DNA from: Flavobacterium saccharophilum
Lineage (GTDB): Bacteria; Bacteroidota; Bacteroidia; Flavobacteriales; Flavobacteriaceae
Direction: 5' to 3'
DNA: 64,000 nucleotides
Assembly: GCF_900142735.1 (NCBI RefSeq)
Contig: NZ_FRBY01000007.1
Span: 1 to 64,000, forward strand
Shown: piece by piece, positions 50,035 to 58,409 of the stretch
Layout: each line of letters begins with the position of its first letter
Position numbering within the stretch: the stretch's first letter is position 1
Notes under the pieces: generated by a model
What the model was told of the DNA's origin: nothing
The model's database searches: none
What the model saw: only the letters and a program-made list of their open reading frames with translations
Position numbers and translations under genes: made by a program

Positions 50035-52314
50035 ATGAAACATAGTTTACTACTTGCGTTGTCTTTTCTAAGTTTTGGTGCTTATAGCCAGGAATACACA
50101 AGTGCAGAAAATACGACTACTTTAAATGATACTGTAAAAAATAAAAAAGGAGAAATTCTTAATGAGGTAATTGTTACTAAAGCAAGAGAGCCAAAACCTG
50201 TAACGGCAGTTCGTTCTGGATTAAAACCAATGGATAATCCACAAGCGATACAAGTTATTGGTTCTGAAATTATCGAACAACAACAAGCTATCAGGTTAAG
50301 TGAGGTCTTAAAAAATGCAAATGGTGTTTATGTAAGTTCTGCAAGAGGTGGTGCGCAGGAGTCTTTTTTCTCAAGAGGATACGACATGTCTGCCAATAAT
50401 ATGTTTAAAAATGGTTTTCGTTATAATGCCGGTTCTATACCTGATGTTTCTGGTTTAGACAAAGTAGAATTCCTTAAAGGTGGTTCAGCATTGCTATTTG
50501 GAAATGTCGCTCCGGGTGGAATCCTTAATCTTGTAACCAAAACTCCATCATTCAAAAGTGGTGGTGAAATATCAATGCAAATGGGTAGTTATGCTTTTTA
50601 CAAGCCATCTATTGACTTTTATGGTCCATTAACTAAATCTATTGCTTTTAGAATTAATGGATCATATGAAAACTCAGAAAGTTTTAGAGATGTTGTAAAA
50701 AATGAACGTTTATACATTAATCCATCTTTACTTTTTGATATCACTCAAAAGACACAAATAACACTTCAGGGAGATTATTTATCTGCAGATTGGACTCCTG
50801 ATTTTGGTACTGGAATTATCGGAAAAGAAATTTTAGACTTGCCACGTAATGCTTTTTACGGATCATTATGGTCAAACGGTACAACTAAATCTGCCAGTGC
50901 ATCTTTATTATTAAATCACGATTTTAACAAAAACTGGAAATTAAATTTCAACTCTTCTTTCCAAAGCTATAATAGAGGAAGTAATTCTACTGCTCAATTA
51001 TCAAACTTAGATACTTACGCAACTCCTGGTGATTGGAACAGAGGATTAGCGAAGAATAAAAACCTGGAGCAAATATTAGGAGATCAGTTGAGTTTACAGG
51101 GGGATTTCAATACGGGATCTGTAAAACATCAAATTTTTACCGGGGCTGACTGGGAGAATTCATTTGCCACAGCATATACTTATACATTCGATGAAAAATA
51201 TGTTCAGACAGGTACAAAAGATGGTTTACCAGTTTACGGACCAACTCTTTACGATACTATAAATCTTTTTACTTTCGATCCAAATAATCAAAGAAAAGAT
51301 ATTCCAACTACAGACCGTGCAACACAAATAGCAAAAACAGACACCAATCGTTTTGGGGTTTATTTTCAGGATTTAATTTCTATTACTGAAAAATTCAAAG
51401 TACTTGCCGGTGTTCGTTGGTCTTGGCAGGAATCTGAAGTAAGCACTTACAAAGAAACTTTCACGGGAGGAAAACAAACTGTAGCGCCTGAAAATGCAAT
51501 ACCAACTGTTACTCCAAAACGTTTAGATAACGCATTTTCGCCTAAAGCCGGATTAATTTATCAGCCAACTAAAGATGTTTCGCTATTTGGAAGTTATTCT
51601 AACTCTTTTACGCCAAATACAGGAACAACTGCAGATCTACAACCTATTAAACCTTCTATTATTGATCAGGTAGAAGCAGGTATTAAAACAGATTTCCTTA
51701 AAGGATTATTAAGTACAAATGTTACAGTTTATCAAATTACAAATAGCAATTTAGCTCAAATGGCCGAATTTAAAGCGGATGGAACGCCTAACACAGATAC
51801 AAACATAAAAATATTAAGTGGTGGAACAAAAAGTAAGGGTGTCGAAATTGACGTTACAGCTAAACCAGTTGAAGGCTTAAGCGTAATCGCCGGATACAGC
51901 TATAATGACATGCGTTATACTAAAACATCAGGATTAAACGGAAGTTTTATTGAAGGTGACCGTGTAGCAAGAACACCTTTAAACACTGCAAATTTAAGTT
52001 TCTTTTATACTTTACAAGAGGGGTTATTAAAAGGTGTGTCTGTAGGTGCCATCGGAAATTATATTGGAGATAGAATTGGTGGTTGGAACAGTCAATATGA
52101 TTCGACAAAGCCAGGAGGAATCTGGGACAGAGAAATTCCATTAGAAGGTTACACGACAATTGATGTTTCAGCTGGTTATACCTGGAAAAAAATCTCGATT
52201 TTGTGTAAACTATCAAACATAACAAACGAATTAAATTACACCGTTCACGAAAATTATAGTGTGAACCCTATTGCGCCTCGTCAGATTATGACAAGCTTGC
52301 GATACAAATTCTAA
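50035..52314 (+). CDS. TonB-dependent siderophore receptor
   Basis: This 759-residue outer-membrane receptor has signal peptide MKHSLLLALSFLSFGAYS. A plug domain follows at about 60-185 (NPQAIQVIGSEIIEQQQAIRLSEVLKNANGV, FFSRGYD, VEFLKGGSALLFGNVAPGGILNLVTKTP), then a 22-strand barrel with the FhuE/FpvA-type features SLFGSYSNSFTPNTG and a C-terminal aromatic end (MTSLRYKF). There is no N-terminal carboxypeptidase-like domain, unlike SusC types, so siderophore rather than glycan uptake is favoured. The ligand cannot be read from sequence. It is adjacent to the DUF4198 gene. Confidence 0.92.
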   Translation: MKHSLLLALSFLSFGAYSQEYTSAENTTTLNDTVKNKKGEILNEVIVTKAREPKPVTAVRSGLKPMDNPQAIQVIGSEIIEQQQAIRLSEVLKNANGVYVSSARGGAQESFFSRGYDMSANNMFKNGFRYNAGSIPDVSGLDKVEFLKGGSALLFGNVAPGGILNLVTKTPSFKSGGEISMQMGSYAFYKPSIDFYGPLTKSIAFRINGSYENSESFRDVVKNERLYINPSLLFDITQKTQITLQGDYLSADWTPDFGTGIIGKEILDLPRNAFYGSLWSNGTTKSASASLLLNHDFNKNWKLNFNSSFQSYNRGSNSTAQLSNLDTYATPGDWNRGLAKNKNLEQILGDQLSLQGDFNTGSVKHQIFTGADWENSFATAYTYTFDEKYVQTGTKDGLPVYGPTLYDTINLFTFDPNNQRKDIPTTDRATQIAKTDTNRFGVYFQDLISITEKFKVLAGVRWSWQESEVSTYKETFTGGKQTVAPENAIPTVTPKRLDNAFSPKAGLIYQPTKDVSLFGSYSNSFTPNTGTTADLQPIKPSIIDQVEAGIKTDFLKGLLSTNVTVYQITNSNLAQMAEFKADGTPNTDTNIKILSGGTKSKGVEIDVTAKPVEGLSVIAGYSYNDMRYTKTSGLNGSFIEGDRVARTPLNTANLSFFYTLQEGLLKGVSVGAIGNYIGDRIGGWNSQYDSTKPGGIWDREIPLEGYTTIDVSAGYTWKKISILCKLSNITNELNYTVHENYSVNPIAPRQIMTSLRYKF

Positions 52315-52334
52315 AATTTTGAATTAGATTTTAA

Positions 52335-52370
52335 AAAGAGCCTCGTTTAGAAATAGACGAGGTTTTTTAT
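52335..52370 (+). terminator. Terminator after receptor gene
   Basis: GCCTCGT, a loop and ACGAGG are followed by TTTTTTATTTT. Confidence 0.82.
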
Positions 52371-52400
52371 TTTCATAGAGGAGACTGCTTTAAATATCTT

Positions 52401-52408
52401 TACTTTTG
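52401..52408 (+). promoter_or_regulatory. -7 element TACTTTTG before permease gene
   Basis: Exact TAnnTTTG match 36 bp before the start codon. No well-placed TTG was found. Confidence 0.42.
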
Positions 52409-52443
52409 CACAAAGCATTTCAATTTCAACAAAACAAAATTCT

Positions 52444-53769
52444 ATGTCAGATTCCAAACAGAACCAATTAAAAAAAACACTCGGATTAAGTTTTAACATT
52501 GCCGTATTAATTGGAGGAACAATTGGAGTCGGAATTCTGCGAACACCGGGAACAATAGCCGGAATGTTAGATAATTATTGGCTTATTATTGCTTCTTGGC
52601 TTTTTGGTGGAATATATGTTTTAATTGGTGCTAATTCTTATGCAGAATTGGCTACAATGCTTCCAAAAGCTGGAGGATCTTACAATTATATCAAAAGGGC
52701 TTTTGGCGATTATGCCGGCTTTTTATCAGGTTGGTTTGATTATATTACCAATGCCATTCCGCCTGCTTTTTACTGTATTGTTATAAGCGAATATTTGATC
52801 ATTTTGTTTCCCGGCTTAGAAAGTTATTCTACTGTAATAGCGATTTCTCTTTTGATTGCTTTTGTATTGTTACATTTAAGCGGCGTAAAAAACGGAAGTA
52901 CTATTCAACAAATAACAAGTTTCCTTAAAGTTATCTGCTTTGTATGTTTAGTCGTAGCCTGTTTTATGTATTCGGGTGTACAACTAGCACCGATTCCTAA
53001 AGACAATGCAGCCTTTCAACTTGGACTTATATTTAGCTTTTTTAAATCCTTACAGCTTATCATCGGAACTTATAACGGCTGGAACAGCGTTTGCTTTTTT
53101 GCTGAGGAGAATGATGATCCAAGTAAAAACATTCCCAAATCATTATATAGTGGTGTGCTTCTGGTTATTGCCATTTATGTTTTGGTAAACGTTGCTTTTT
53201 TTCATGTTTTATCACTTGAAAACGTAGCAAAATCAAATTTGGCTGCAGCCGATGTTGCCAATATTATCTTCGGAAAAAATGGCGCTGTTATCGTAACGGT
53301 AATATCTATTTTCTCTTTAATCAGCATTCTGAATGCTTTCATGATGATTCCGCCGCGAATTTTATATGGCTTAAGCCGCGATGGTTTTTTTACTCAAAAA
53401 GGAACTAACGTAAACAAAGGCGGTACTCCAATTACGGCACTTTTGGTTTCCTCTGTATTCAGTTTATTTTTGATTTGTATTGGTTCGTTTGAAGTCCTAT
53501 TTTCATTTGCGGCCTTTACTTCTATTATTGTTTGGGGATTAGCGTATTGCTCCCTGATAAAACTTAGAAATTCGGAACCTGATTTACCCCGTCCCTATCG
53601 TTCGGTTTGGTATCCATGGACTACTATTTTGGCTATTATCGCGTCTTTAGCTTTACTACTTGGTTTTATTTTCAGTGATCCTAAAAGCTTTGTAATTATT
53701 GTTGGAATTACGATTATTTCTTATCCTTTGTTTTTGATTTTGAAGAGGAAAAGAAATGACAATTTGTAA
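52444..53769 (+). CDS. Amino-acid permease (APC superfamily)
   Basis: This 441-residue inner-membrane protein has about twelve helices. LSFNIAVLIGGTIGVGILRTPGTIAGML is the unwound first helix with the GxGI motif, and AELATMLPKAGGSYNYIKRAFGDYAGFLSGW the typical second/third-helix block. It resembles the LAT/serine-threonine exchanger branch. The substrate is an amino acid but cannot be specified. It is a single gene with its own promoter; no terminator was seen after it. Confidence 0.9.
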   Translation: MSDSKQNQLKKTLGLSFNIAVLIGGTIGVGILRTPGTIAGMLDNYWLIIASWLFGGIYVLIGANSYAELATMLPKAGGSYNYIKRAFGDYAGFLSGWFDYITNAIPPAFYCIVISEYLIILFPGLESYSTVIAISLLIAFVLLHLSGVKNGSTIQQITSFLKVICFVCLVVACFMYSGVQLAPIPKDNAAFQLGLIFSFFKSLQLIIGTYNGWNSVCFFAEENDDPSKNIPKSLYSGVLLVIAIYVLVNVAFFHVLSLENVAKSNLAAADVANIIFGKNGAVIVTVISIFSLISILNAFMMIPPRILYGLSRDGFFTQKGTNVNKGGTPITALLVSSVFSLFLICIGSFEVLFSFAAFTSIIVWGLAYCSLIKLRNSEPDLPRPYRSVWYPWTTILAIIASLALLLGFIFSDPKSFVIIVGITIISYPLFLILKRKRNDNL

Positions 53770-53797
53770 TTATTAAACTACAAATTTTTAAGATTTT

Positions 53798-53827
53798 TTG
53801 ATAACTTAATAAAATGTAATACTTTTA
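53798..53827 (+). promoter_or_regulatory. Promoter of polyvalent-kinase-like gene
   Basis: TTG at 53798-53800, a 19-bp spacer and TACTTTTA at 53820-53827, 7 of 8 to the -7 consensus and 11 bp before the start codon. Confidence 0.42.
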
Positions 53828-53838
53828 CATTTTACAAT

Positions 53839-54465
53839 ATGAAACATGAATTACAACTTATCATTTCAGGAAAGAGCAAAGTTAAGCATGGAACAATTAT
53901 CCAAGCAGCAACCGGTTACCTTAGCAGAAGCAAAAGCTCAAGCGAAATGGCTAAAAAGTTCAAGCACTTCAAAAAACAAGAAGCAGAAACCTTAGAAAAA
54001 TTTGCAACCGAAAACAATCTTTGGATTTTAGATATTAACATTGAAAACTATGTTTCTGAAGGTGCTGAGCAAAAAGTATATCTAAAAGATGGAAAAAATG
54101 TAATAAAATTAAATGATTCTATTTACTATAATTCATGGATAGATTATTTCAATAACTTACTCTTAAATAATTTTTTCTTCCCTGATACTGCTTATAATCT
54201 AATAGGATTTTATAAAAATGAAAATATAATTTACGCAGTTGTTGAGCAACCTTTTGTAAAAGCAACCGAAAAAACCGATTTAGAATTAGTTAAAAAATTC
54301 ATGTTTTCAAATGGCTTTCTCAACACTAAAAACAACGATTATTACAATCCTGATATAGGAATTATTCTTGAAGATCTCCACGATGAAAATGTCTTAACAG
54401 AAAATGGCGTTTTAAAATTTATTGATACCGTTTTTTATCTTAAAGATGTTTTTTACGAAAAATAA
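53839..54465 (+). CDS. Stand-alone polyvalent-type kinase domain protein
   Basis: This 208-residue protein has, after about 45 residues with repeated Lys/Ser (ATGYLSRSKSSSEMAKKFKHFKKQEAETLEKF), a compact kinase-like domain. GAEQKVYLKDGKNVIKLND (about 75-93) has a Gly-strand and strand-3 Lys. YFNNLLLNNFFFPDTAYNLIGFY, AVVEQPFV as hinge, GIILEDLHDENVLTENGVLKFIDTVFYL with DLHDEN as catalytic loop, and FIDT in place of DFG complete it. This matches the kinase found in phage and plasmid polyvalent proteins (PF18762-like), which is usually embedded in giant multidomain proteins. A chromosomal single-domain form next to valS is notable. Targets are unknown; motif-based assignment. Confidence 0.7.
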   Translation: MKHELQLIISGKSKVKHGTIIQAATGYLSRSKSSSEMAKKFKHFKKQEAETLEKFATENNLWILDINIENYVSEGAEQKVYLKDGKNVIKLNDSIYYNSWIDYFNNLLLNNFFFPDTAYNLIGFYKNENIIYAVVEQPFVKATEKTDLELVKKFMFSNGFLNTKNNDYYNPDIGIILEDLHDENVLTENGVLKFIDTVFYLKDVFYEK

Positions 54466-54503
54466 AAAAATCCCAAAACTGAAATTCAGCATTGGGATTT
54501 TAT
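54466..54503. terminator. Bidirectional terminator between kinase-like gene and valS
   Basis: AAAAATCCCAA / TTGGGATTTT with an inner CTGAAATTCAG pair, between convergent genes and starting right at the stop codon of the plus-strand gene. Confidence 0.85.
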
Positions 54504-54522
54504 ATTTAAACGTAATTGACTC

Positions 54523-57159
54523 TTATTTCAATCCCGCAATACTCTGTTCAATAGTAGCAATTTTTGCCAAGGCATCAGCTTCTTTTTGTTTTTCGTTAGC
54601 CAAAACTTTTTCAGGTGCTCCGGCAACAAATTTCTCGTTCGACAATTTTGCCTGAACCGATTTTAAGAAACCTTGCGTATAAACCAACTCTGCAGTCAGT
54701 TTTGCGATTTCAGCTTCAACATCAATATTTCCTCCTGAGATAGGAATGAAATATTCATTTGATTTTACACGGAAAGATAATGCTCCGTCCACTTTAGCTG
54801 AAACATATTCGAAAACTGAAATATTTCCTAATTTCGTTACGATTGAATCAAAATAAGTCGAAAGATTCTCGCTGTTGATTGCCTTCAATTCAATAGCATC
54901 TTTAAACGGAATATTTTTATCTTTTCTAATCGTTCTGATTCCAGAGATTACTTCAATTGTACTTTCAAAATCAGAAATCAAGTTCGCATTAAACGGTTTT
55001 AATTCTGGCCAGGTTGAAACAATTAAAGCTTCTTCTGGGATTCTATCAGCAATTAAATGCCAAATTTCCTCCGTTAAGAAAGGCATGAAAGGATGTAGTA
55101 ACTTCAAGTTACTTTCTAACATTTCAATTGCTTTATCAAATGTAGCTTTATCAATTGGTTGTTGGTATGCCGGTTTGATCATCTCTAAAAACCAAGAACA
55201 GAAATCATCCCAAACTAATTTGTAGATCGCCATTAACGAATCTGAAATTCTATATTTCTCGAAGTTATCTTCAATGTCAACTAAGGTTTGCTGCAACTTC
55301 GCTTCATACCATTCGATAGCCACTTTTGATGATTCTGGTTGTGGAATCGTTTCAGAAACTTCCCAACCTTTAATCAATTTAAAGGCATTCCAAATTTTGT
55401 TTGAGAACGCTTTTCCTTGGTTACATAATTCTTCATCAAACATAATATCGTTTCCTGCAGAAGCACTCAAAAGCAATCCTACACGAACACCATCGGCACC
55501 GAATTTTTCGATCAAATCTAAAGGATCAGGAGAATTTCCTAATGATTTAGACATCTTACGACGTTGTTTATCACGAACTAAACCAGTCAAATATACATTT
55601 GTAAATGGTTTTTCACCAGCATATTCATAACCTGCAATAATCATTCTCGCCACCCAGAAAAATAAGATATCCGGACCTGTTACCAAATCGTTCGTTGGAT
55701 AGTAATATTTATAATCTGCACTTTCAGGATCCATTATTCCACCGAAAACAGACATTGGCCATAACCAAGAGGAGAACCAGGTATCTAATGCGTCAACATC
55801 CTGCTTAAGGTTGTCGGTTGTTAGTTGTTGGTTGTTGGTTCTTTCTTTTGCTAATACTAGCGCCTCTTCGATGTTTTCTGCAACTACAAAATCTTCTTTT
55901 CCGTCTCCATAATAATAGGCCGGAATTTGTTGTCCCCACCATAATTGACGAGAGATATTCCAATCACGTATATTGTTTAACCAATGCGCGTAAGTGTTTT
56001 CGAAACGTTTTGGATGCAATTTAATATCACCATCAACCAATACCGATTGGATTGCCGGTTTTACCAGATCTTCCATTTTCAAAAACCATTGATCTGATAA
56101 TCTTGGTTCGATTACCGCTTTGGTTCTTTCAGATGTTCCTACTTTATTTAAATGGATTTCGGTCTTCGCCAAAGCTCCAATTTCTTCTAATTCTTTTGCA
56201 ATTTCAGTACGAACTACAAAACGATCTTTTCCCTGATAATGCAATCCAAAGCTATTTAATGTAGCATCTTCATTAAAAATATCAACGATTTCCAGATTGT
56301 GCTTCTCTCCTAGCGTTTTGTCATTCATGTCATGCGCCGGAGTTACTTTCAAACATCCGGTTCCGAATTCAACATCAACATACTCATCTTCAATAATCGG
56401 AATTATTCTTCCGCAAATAGGAACAATCGCTTTCTTTCCTTTTAAATGCGTAAAACGCTCATCATTTGGGTTGATACAGATTGCTGTATCCCCGAAGATA
56501 GTTTCAGGACGTGTTGTTGCAATCGTTAAGAAATCTTCTGAACCTTCAATTTTATATTTTAAGAAAAATAATTTTCCTTGTTGTTCTTCGTAAATTACTT
56601 CTTCGTCAGATAAAGTTGTTTTGGCTTCAGGATCCCAGTTTACCATTCGGTATCCTCTGTAGATTAAACCTTTGTTATATAAATCAACAAACGATTTAAT
56701 TACGGATGCCGACATATCAGGATCCATCGTGAATTTGGTTCTTTCCCAGTCGCAAGAAGCTCCTAACTTTTTAAGTTGGTCAAGGATAACTCCACCATAC
56801 TTATCGGTCCATTCCCAGGCATGTGCCAAAAATTCTTCACGGGTTAAATCATTTTTATTGATTCCTTCTGCTTTTAATTTTGCTACAACTTTAGCCTCGG
56901 TCGCAATTGAAGCGTGATCCGTTCCCGGAACCCAGCAAGCGTTAAAACCTTTAAGACGCGCTCTACGAATTAAAACATCCTGAATTGTATTGTTCAACAT
57001 ATGCCCCATGTGAAGGACTCCTGTCACGTTTGGCGGTGGAATTACAATTGTATAAGGTGTTCTATGATCTGGCTCCGAATGAAAATAATTATTTTTCATC
57101 CAGTAATCATACCATTTATTCTCGATCGTTTTAGCGTCAAATTGTGCTGGAATTGTCAT
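54523..57159 (-). CDS. valS: Valine--tRNA ligase
   Basis: This 878-residue class Ia synthetase charges tRNA-Val and edits mischarged Thr. HIGH-type motif PPNVTGVLHMGHML lies near 41-54, followed by the large editing domain (TTRPETIFGDTAICINP near 214, TPAHDMNDKTLG). KMSKS is in RRKMSKSLGNSPDPLDLI near 533. The C-terminal anticodon-binding domain (FMPFLTEEIWHLI) and the closing coiled-coil arm (EAEIAKLTAELVYTQGFLKSVQAKL) are typical of ValRS. Length is normal for Bacteroidota. It is a single gene. Confidence 0.96.
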   Translation of the reverse strand: MTIPAQFDAKTIENKWYDYWMKNNYFHSEPDHRTPYTIVIPPPNVTGVLHMGHMLNNTIQDVLIRRARLKGFNACWVPGTDHASIATEAKVVAKLKAEGINKNDLTREEFLAHAWEWTDKYGGVILDQLKKLGASCDWERTKFTMDPDMSASVIKSFVDLYNKGLIYRGYRMVNWDPEAKTTLSDEEVIYEEQQGKLFFLKYKIEGSEDFLTIATTRPETIFGDTAICINPNDERFTHLKGKKAIVPICGRIIPIIEDEYVDVEFGTGCLKVTPAHDMNDKTLGEKHNLEIVDIFNEDATLNSFGLHYQGKDRFVVRTEIAKELEEIGALAKTEIHLNKVGTSERTKAVIEPRLSDQWFLKMEDLVKPAIQSVLVDGDIKLHPKRFENTYAHWLNNIRDWNISRQLWWGQQIPAYYYGDGKEDFVVAENIEEALVLAKERTNNQQLTTDNLKQDVDALDTWFSSWLWPMSVFGGIMDPESADYKYYYPTNDLVTGPDILFFWVARMIIAGYEYAGEKPFTNVYLTGLVRDKQRRKMSKSLGNSPDPLDLIEKFGADGVRVGLLLSASAGNDIMFDEELCNQGKAFSNKIWNAFKLIKGWEVSETIPQPESSKVAIEWYEAKLQQTLVDIEDNFEKYRISDSLMAIYKLVWDDFCSWFLEMIKPAYQQPIDKATFDKAIEMLESNLKLLHPFMPFLTEEIWHLIADRIPEEALIVSTWPELKPFNANLISDFESTIEVISGIRTIRKDKNIPFKDAIELKAINSENLSTYFDSIVTKLGNISVFEYVSAKVDGALSFRVKSNEYFIPISGGNIDVEAEIAKLTAELVYTQGFLKSVQAKLSNEKFVAGAPEKVLANEKQKEADALAKIATIEQSIAGLK

Positions 57160-57312
57160 TTTATCGTGGATATGTTTATTTCTTTAATTTAATATTCCTA
57201 ACTACTGTTAAACAAGTAACTATGTCAGAAATTCACTTTGGTTCAATTTTTGTAATTATAACTGACAGCAAAAGTAAATAATTAAAGACACTATAAAAAG
57301 CGAATTATAAAT

Positions 57313-57342
57313 TTGTGTGTTAATTAAAAGAATGTATATTTA
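57313..57342 (+). promoter_or_regulatory. Promoter of DUF1573 gene
   Basis: TTG at 57313-57315, a 19-bp spacer and TATATTTA at 57335-57342, 7 of 8 to the -7 consensus and 24 bp before the start codon. Confidence 0.45.
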
Positions 57343-57365
57343 CTTACAATTTAAAACAATTTCAA

Positions 57366-57746
57366 ATGAAAAATGTTGCCTCTTTTATTGCAATCGTATT
57401 GTTTAGTGCAATAGGTTACGCACAAAATGGCCCGAAAATTGAATTTTCGGCTCAGGACAATACAATTGATTATGGAAAAATTTCTAAGAGTGATAATGCC
57501 GTTCGTTCTTTCGAATTTACAAACACTGGAGATGCGCCGCTATTAATTTTAGGCGCCGAATCTACGGTAAGCTCTATTATTGTGACCAAACCTGCAGCTG
57601 CAATTCAGCCAGGAAAAAAAGGAAAAATTGACGTGAAATATAATATGGCCGCTGGTCCTATTCGTAAAACTATTACAGTTGAAACCAATGCGGTGAATTA
57701 TCCTGATGGTCGTGTGGCCTTAAAAATTAAAGGTGAAGTTTTATAA
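57366..57746 (+). CDS. DUF1573 secreted protein
   Basis: This 126-residue protein has signal peptide MKNVASFIAIVLFSAIGYA (before QNG) and one Ig-like DUF1573 domain (IDYGKISKSDNAVRSFEFTNTGDAPLLILGAE, IQPGKKGKIDVKYNM, ITVETNAVNYPDGRVALKIKGEVL). The family is abundant in Bacteroidota, related to ASH/MSP-type domains, and of unknown function. It is divergent from valS and has its own terminator. Confidence 0.9.
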   Translation: MKNVASFIAIVLFSAIGYAQNGPKIEFSAQDNTIDYGKISKSDNAVRSFEFTNTGDAPLLILGAESTVSSIIVTKPAAAIQPGKKGKIDVKYNMAAGPIRKTITVETNAVNYPDGRVALKIKGEVL

Positions 57747-57768
57747 AAAATAATTTAATCAAAATAGT

Positions 57769-57806
57769 AAAGCCGTTTCATAAAATTTGTGAAACGGCTT
57801 TTTCAT
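57769..57806. terminator. Bidirectional terminator
   Basis: AAAGCCGTTTCA, a 9-nt loop and TGAAACGGCTTT with a T tail, between the convergent DUF1573 gene and the lipoprotein gene. Confidence 0.88.
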
Positions 57807-57822
57807 TTTAAATTTTCTCTAC

Positions 57823-58311
57823 TTATTTTGCTTTTTCAACACAATCAACAGCTGAGAATTTATATTTCACATTTTCGAAATCGATAGGTTTGTCTTTTAC
57901 TAAATATGTGACTCCCATTGTAGTCTGCATAGTTCCGTTACCCAGGATAAGTTGTTTGTCACGTTTTAACAATGCCATCGGATTTTTGAATTTTGTATCT
58001 TTATGTTCGGTATCTACAAACGTGTAATCAATAAACAGCGTATCTCCTTTAAATTCTCCGGTTATTTCTCCGGTTCTTTGCGGGGCTTTAGCAACTTTCA
58101 TTACCATATCTCCGGATACTTTTCCATTTTTTAATGTATTTACATTTAAGTCAATCGTATCCTTTTCATATACTGCTTTAAAACACTCCGTATTTACAAC
58201 CTTTTCACCTTCGGCTTTTGTAGCTTCAATTTGCTTTTGCTTTTCATCATTTTTACAACTTTGAAATCCAACAGAAGCCAAAACCAAACATAATAACACA
58301 GTTTTTTTCAT
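57823..58311 (-). CDS. Lipoprotein of unknown function
   Basis: This 162-residue protein has a lipoprotein signal MKKTVLLCLVLASVGFQSC (Cys19) followed by a charged linker. A beta-rich domain comes next (FKAVYEKDTIDLNVNTLKNGKVSGDMVMKVAK, GEITGEFKGDTLFIDYTFVD, KQLILGNGTM), with the look of a small lipocalin-like barrel. Two more Cys (near 43 and 157) could pair. No named family is recognised. It is downstream of the T9SS adhesin operon on the same strand but separated by a terminator. Confidence 0.7.
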   Translation of the reverse strand: MKKTVLLCLVLASVGFQSCKNDEKQKQIEATKAEGEKVVNTECFKAVYEKDTIDLNVNTLKNGKVSGDMVMKVAKAPQRTGEITGEFKGDTLFIDYTFVDTEHKDTKFKNPMALLKRDKQLILGNGTMQTTMGVTYLVKDKPIDFENVKYKFSAVDCVEKAK

Positions 58312-58351
58312 AATTTAATTTTTAAGTTCATTCTTATCCTATAAAAATAAA

Positions 58352-58380
58352 TAAAAAAGAAGCCAAAAAAAAGGCTTCTC
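58352..58380 (-). terminator. Terminator of the adhesin-SprF-OmpA operon
   Basis: On the minus strand GAGAAGCC, an eight-T loop and GGCTTCTTTTTTATT. Confidence 0.78.
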
Positions 58381-58409
58381 AATTAAATTATCTTTTATTC
58401 CTATGAATT

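Noticed and set aside
54875-55630. ORFs of 116 and 118 codons opposite valS
   Set aside because: Antisense to conserved synthetase sequence, Ser/Ile/Leu-rich shadow composition; several more such ORFs lie opposite valS.
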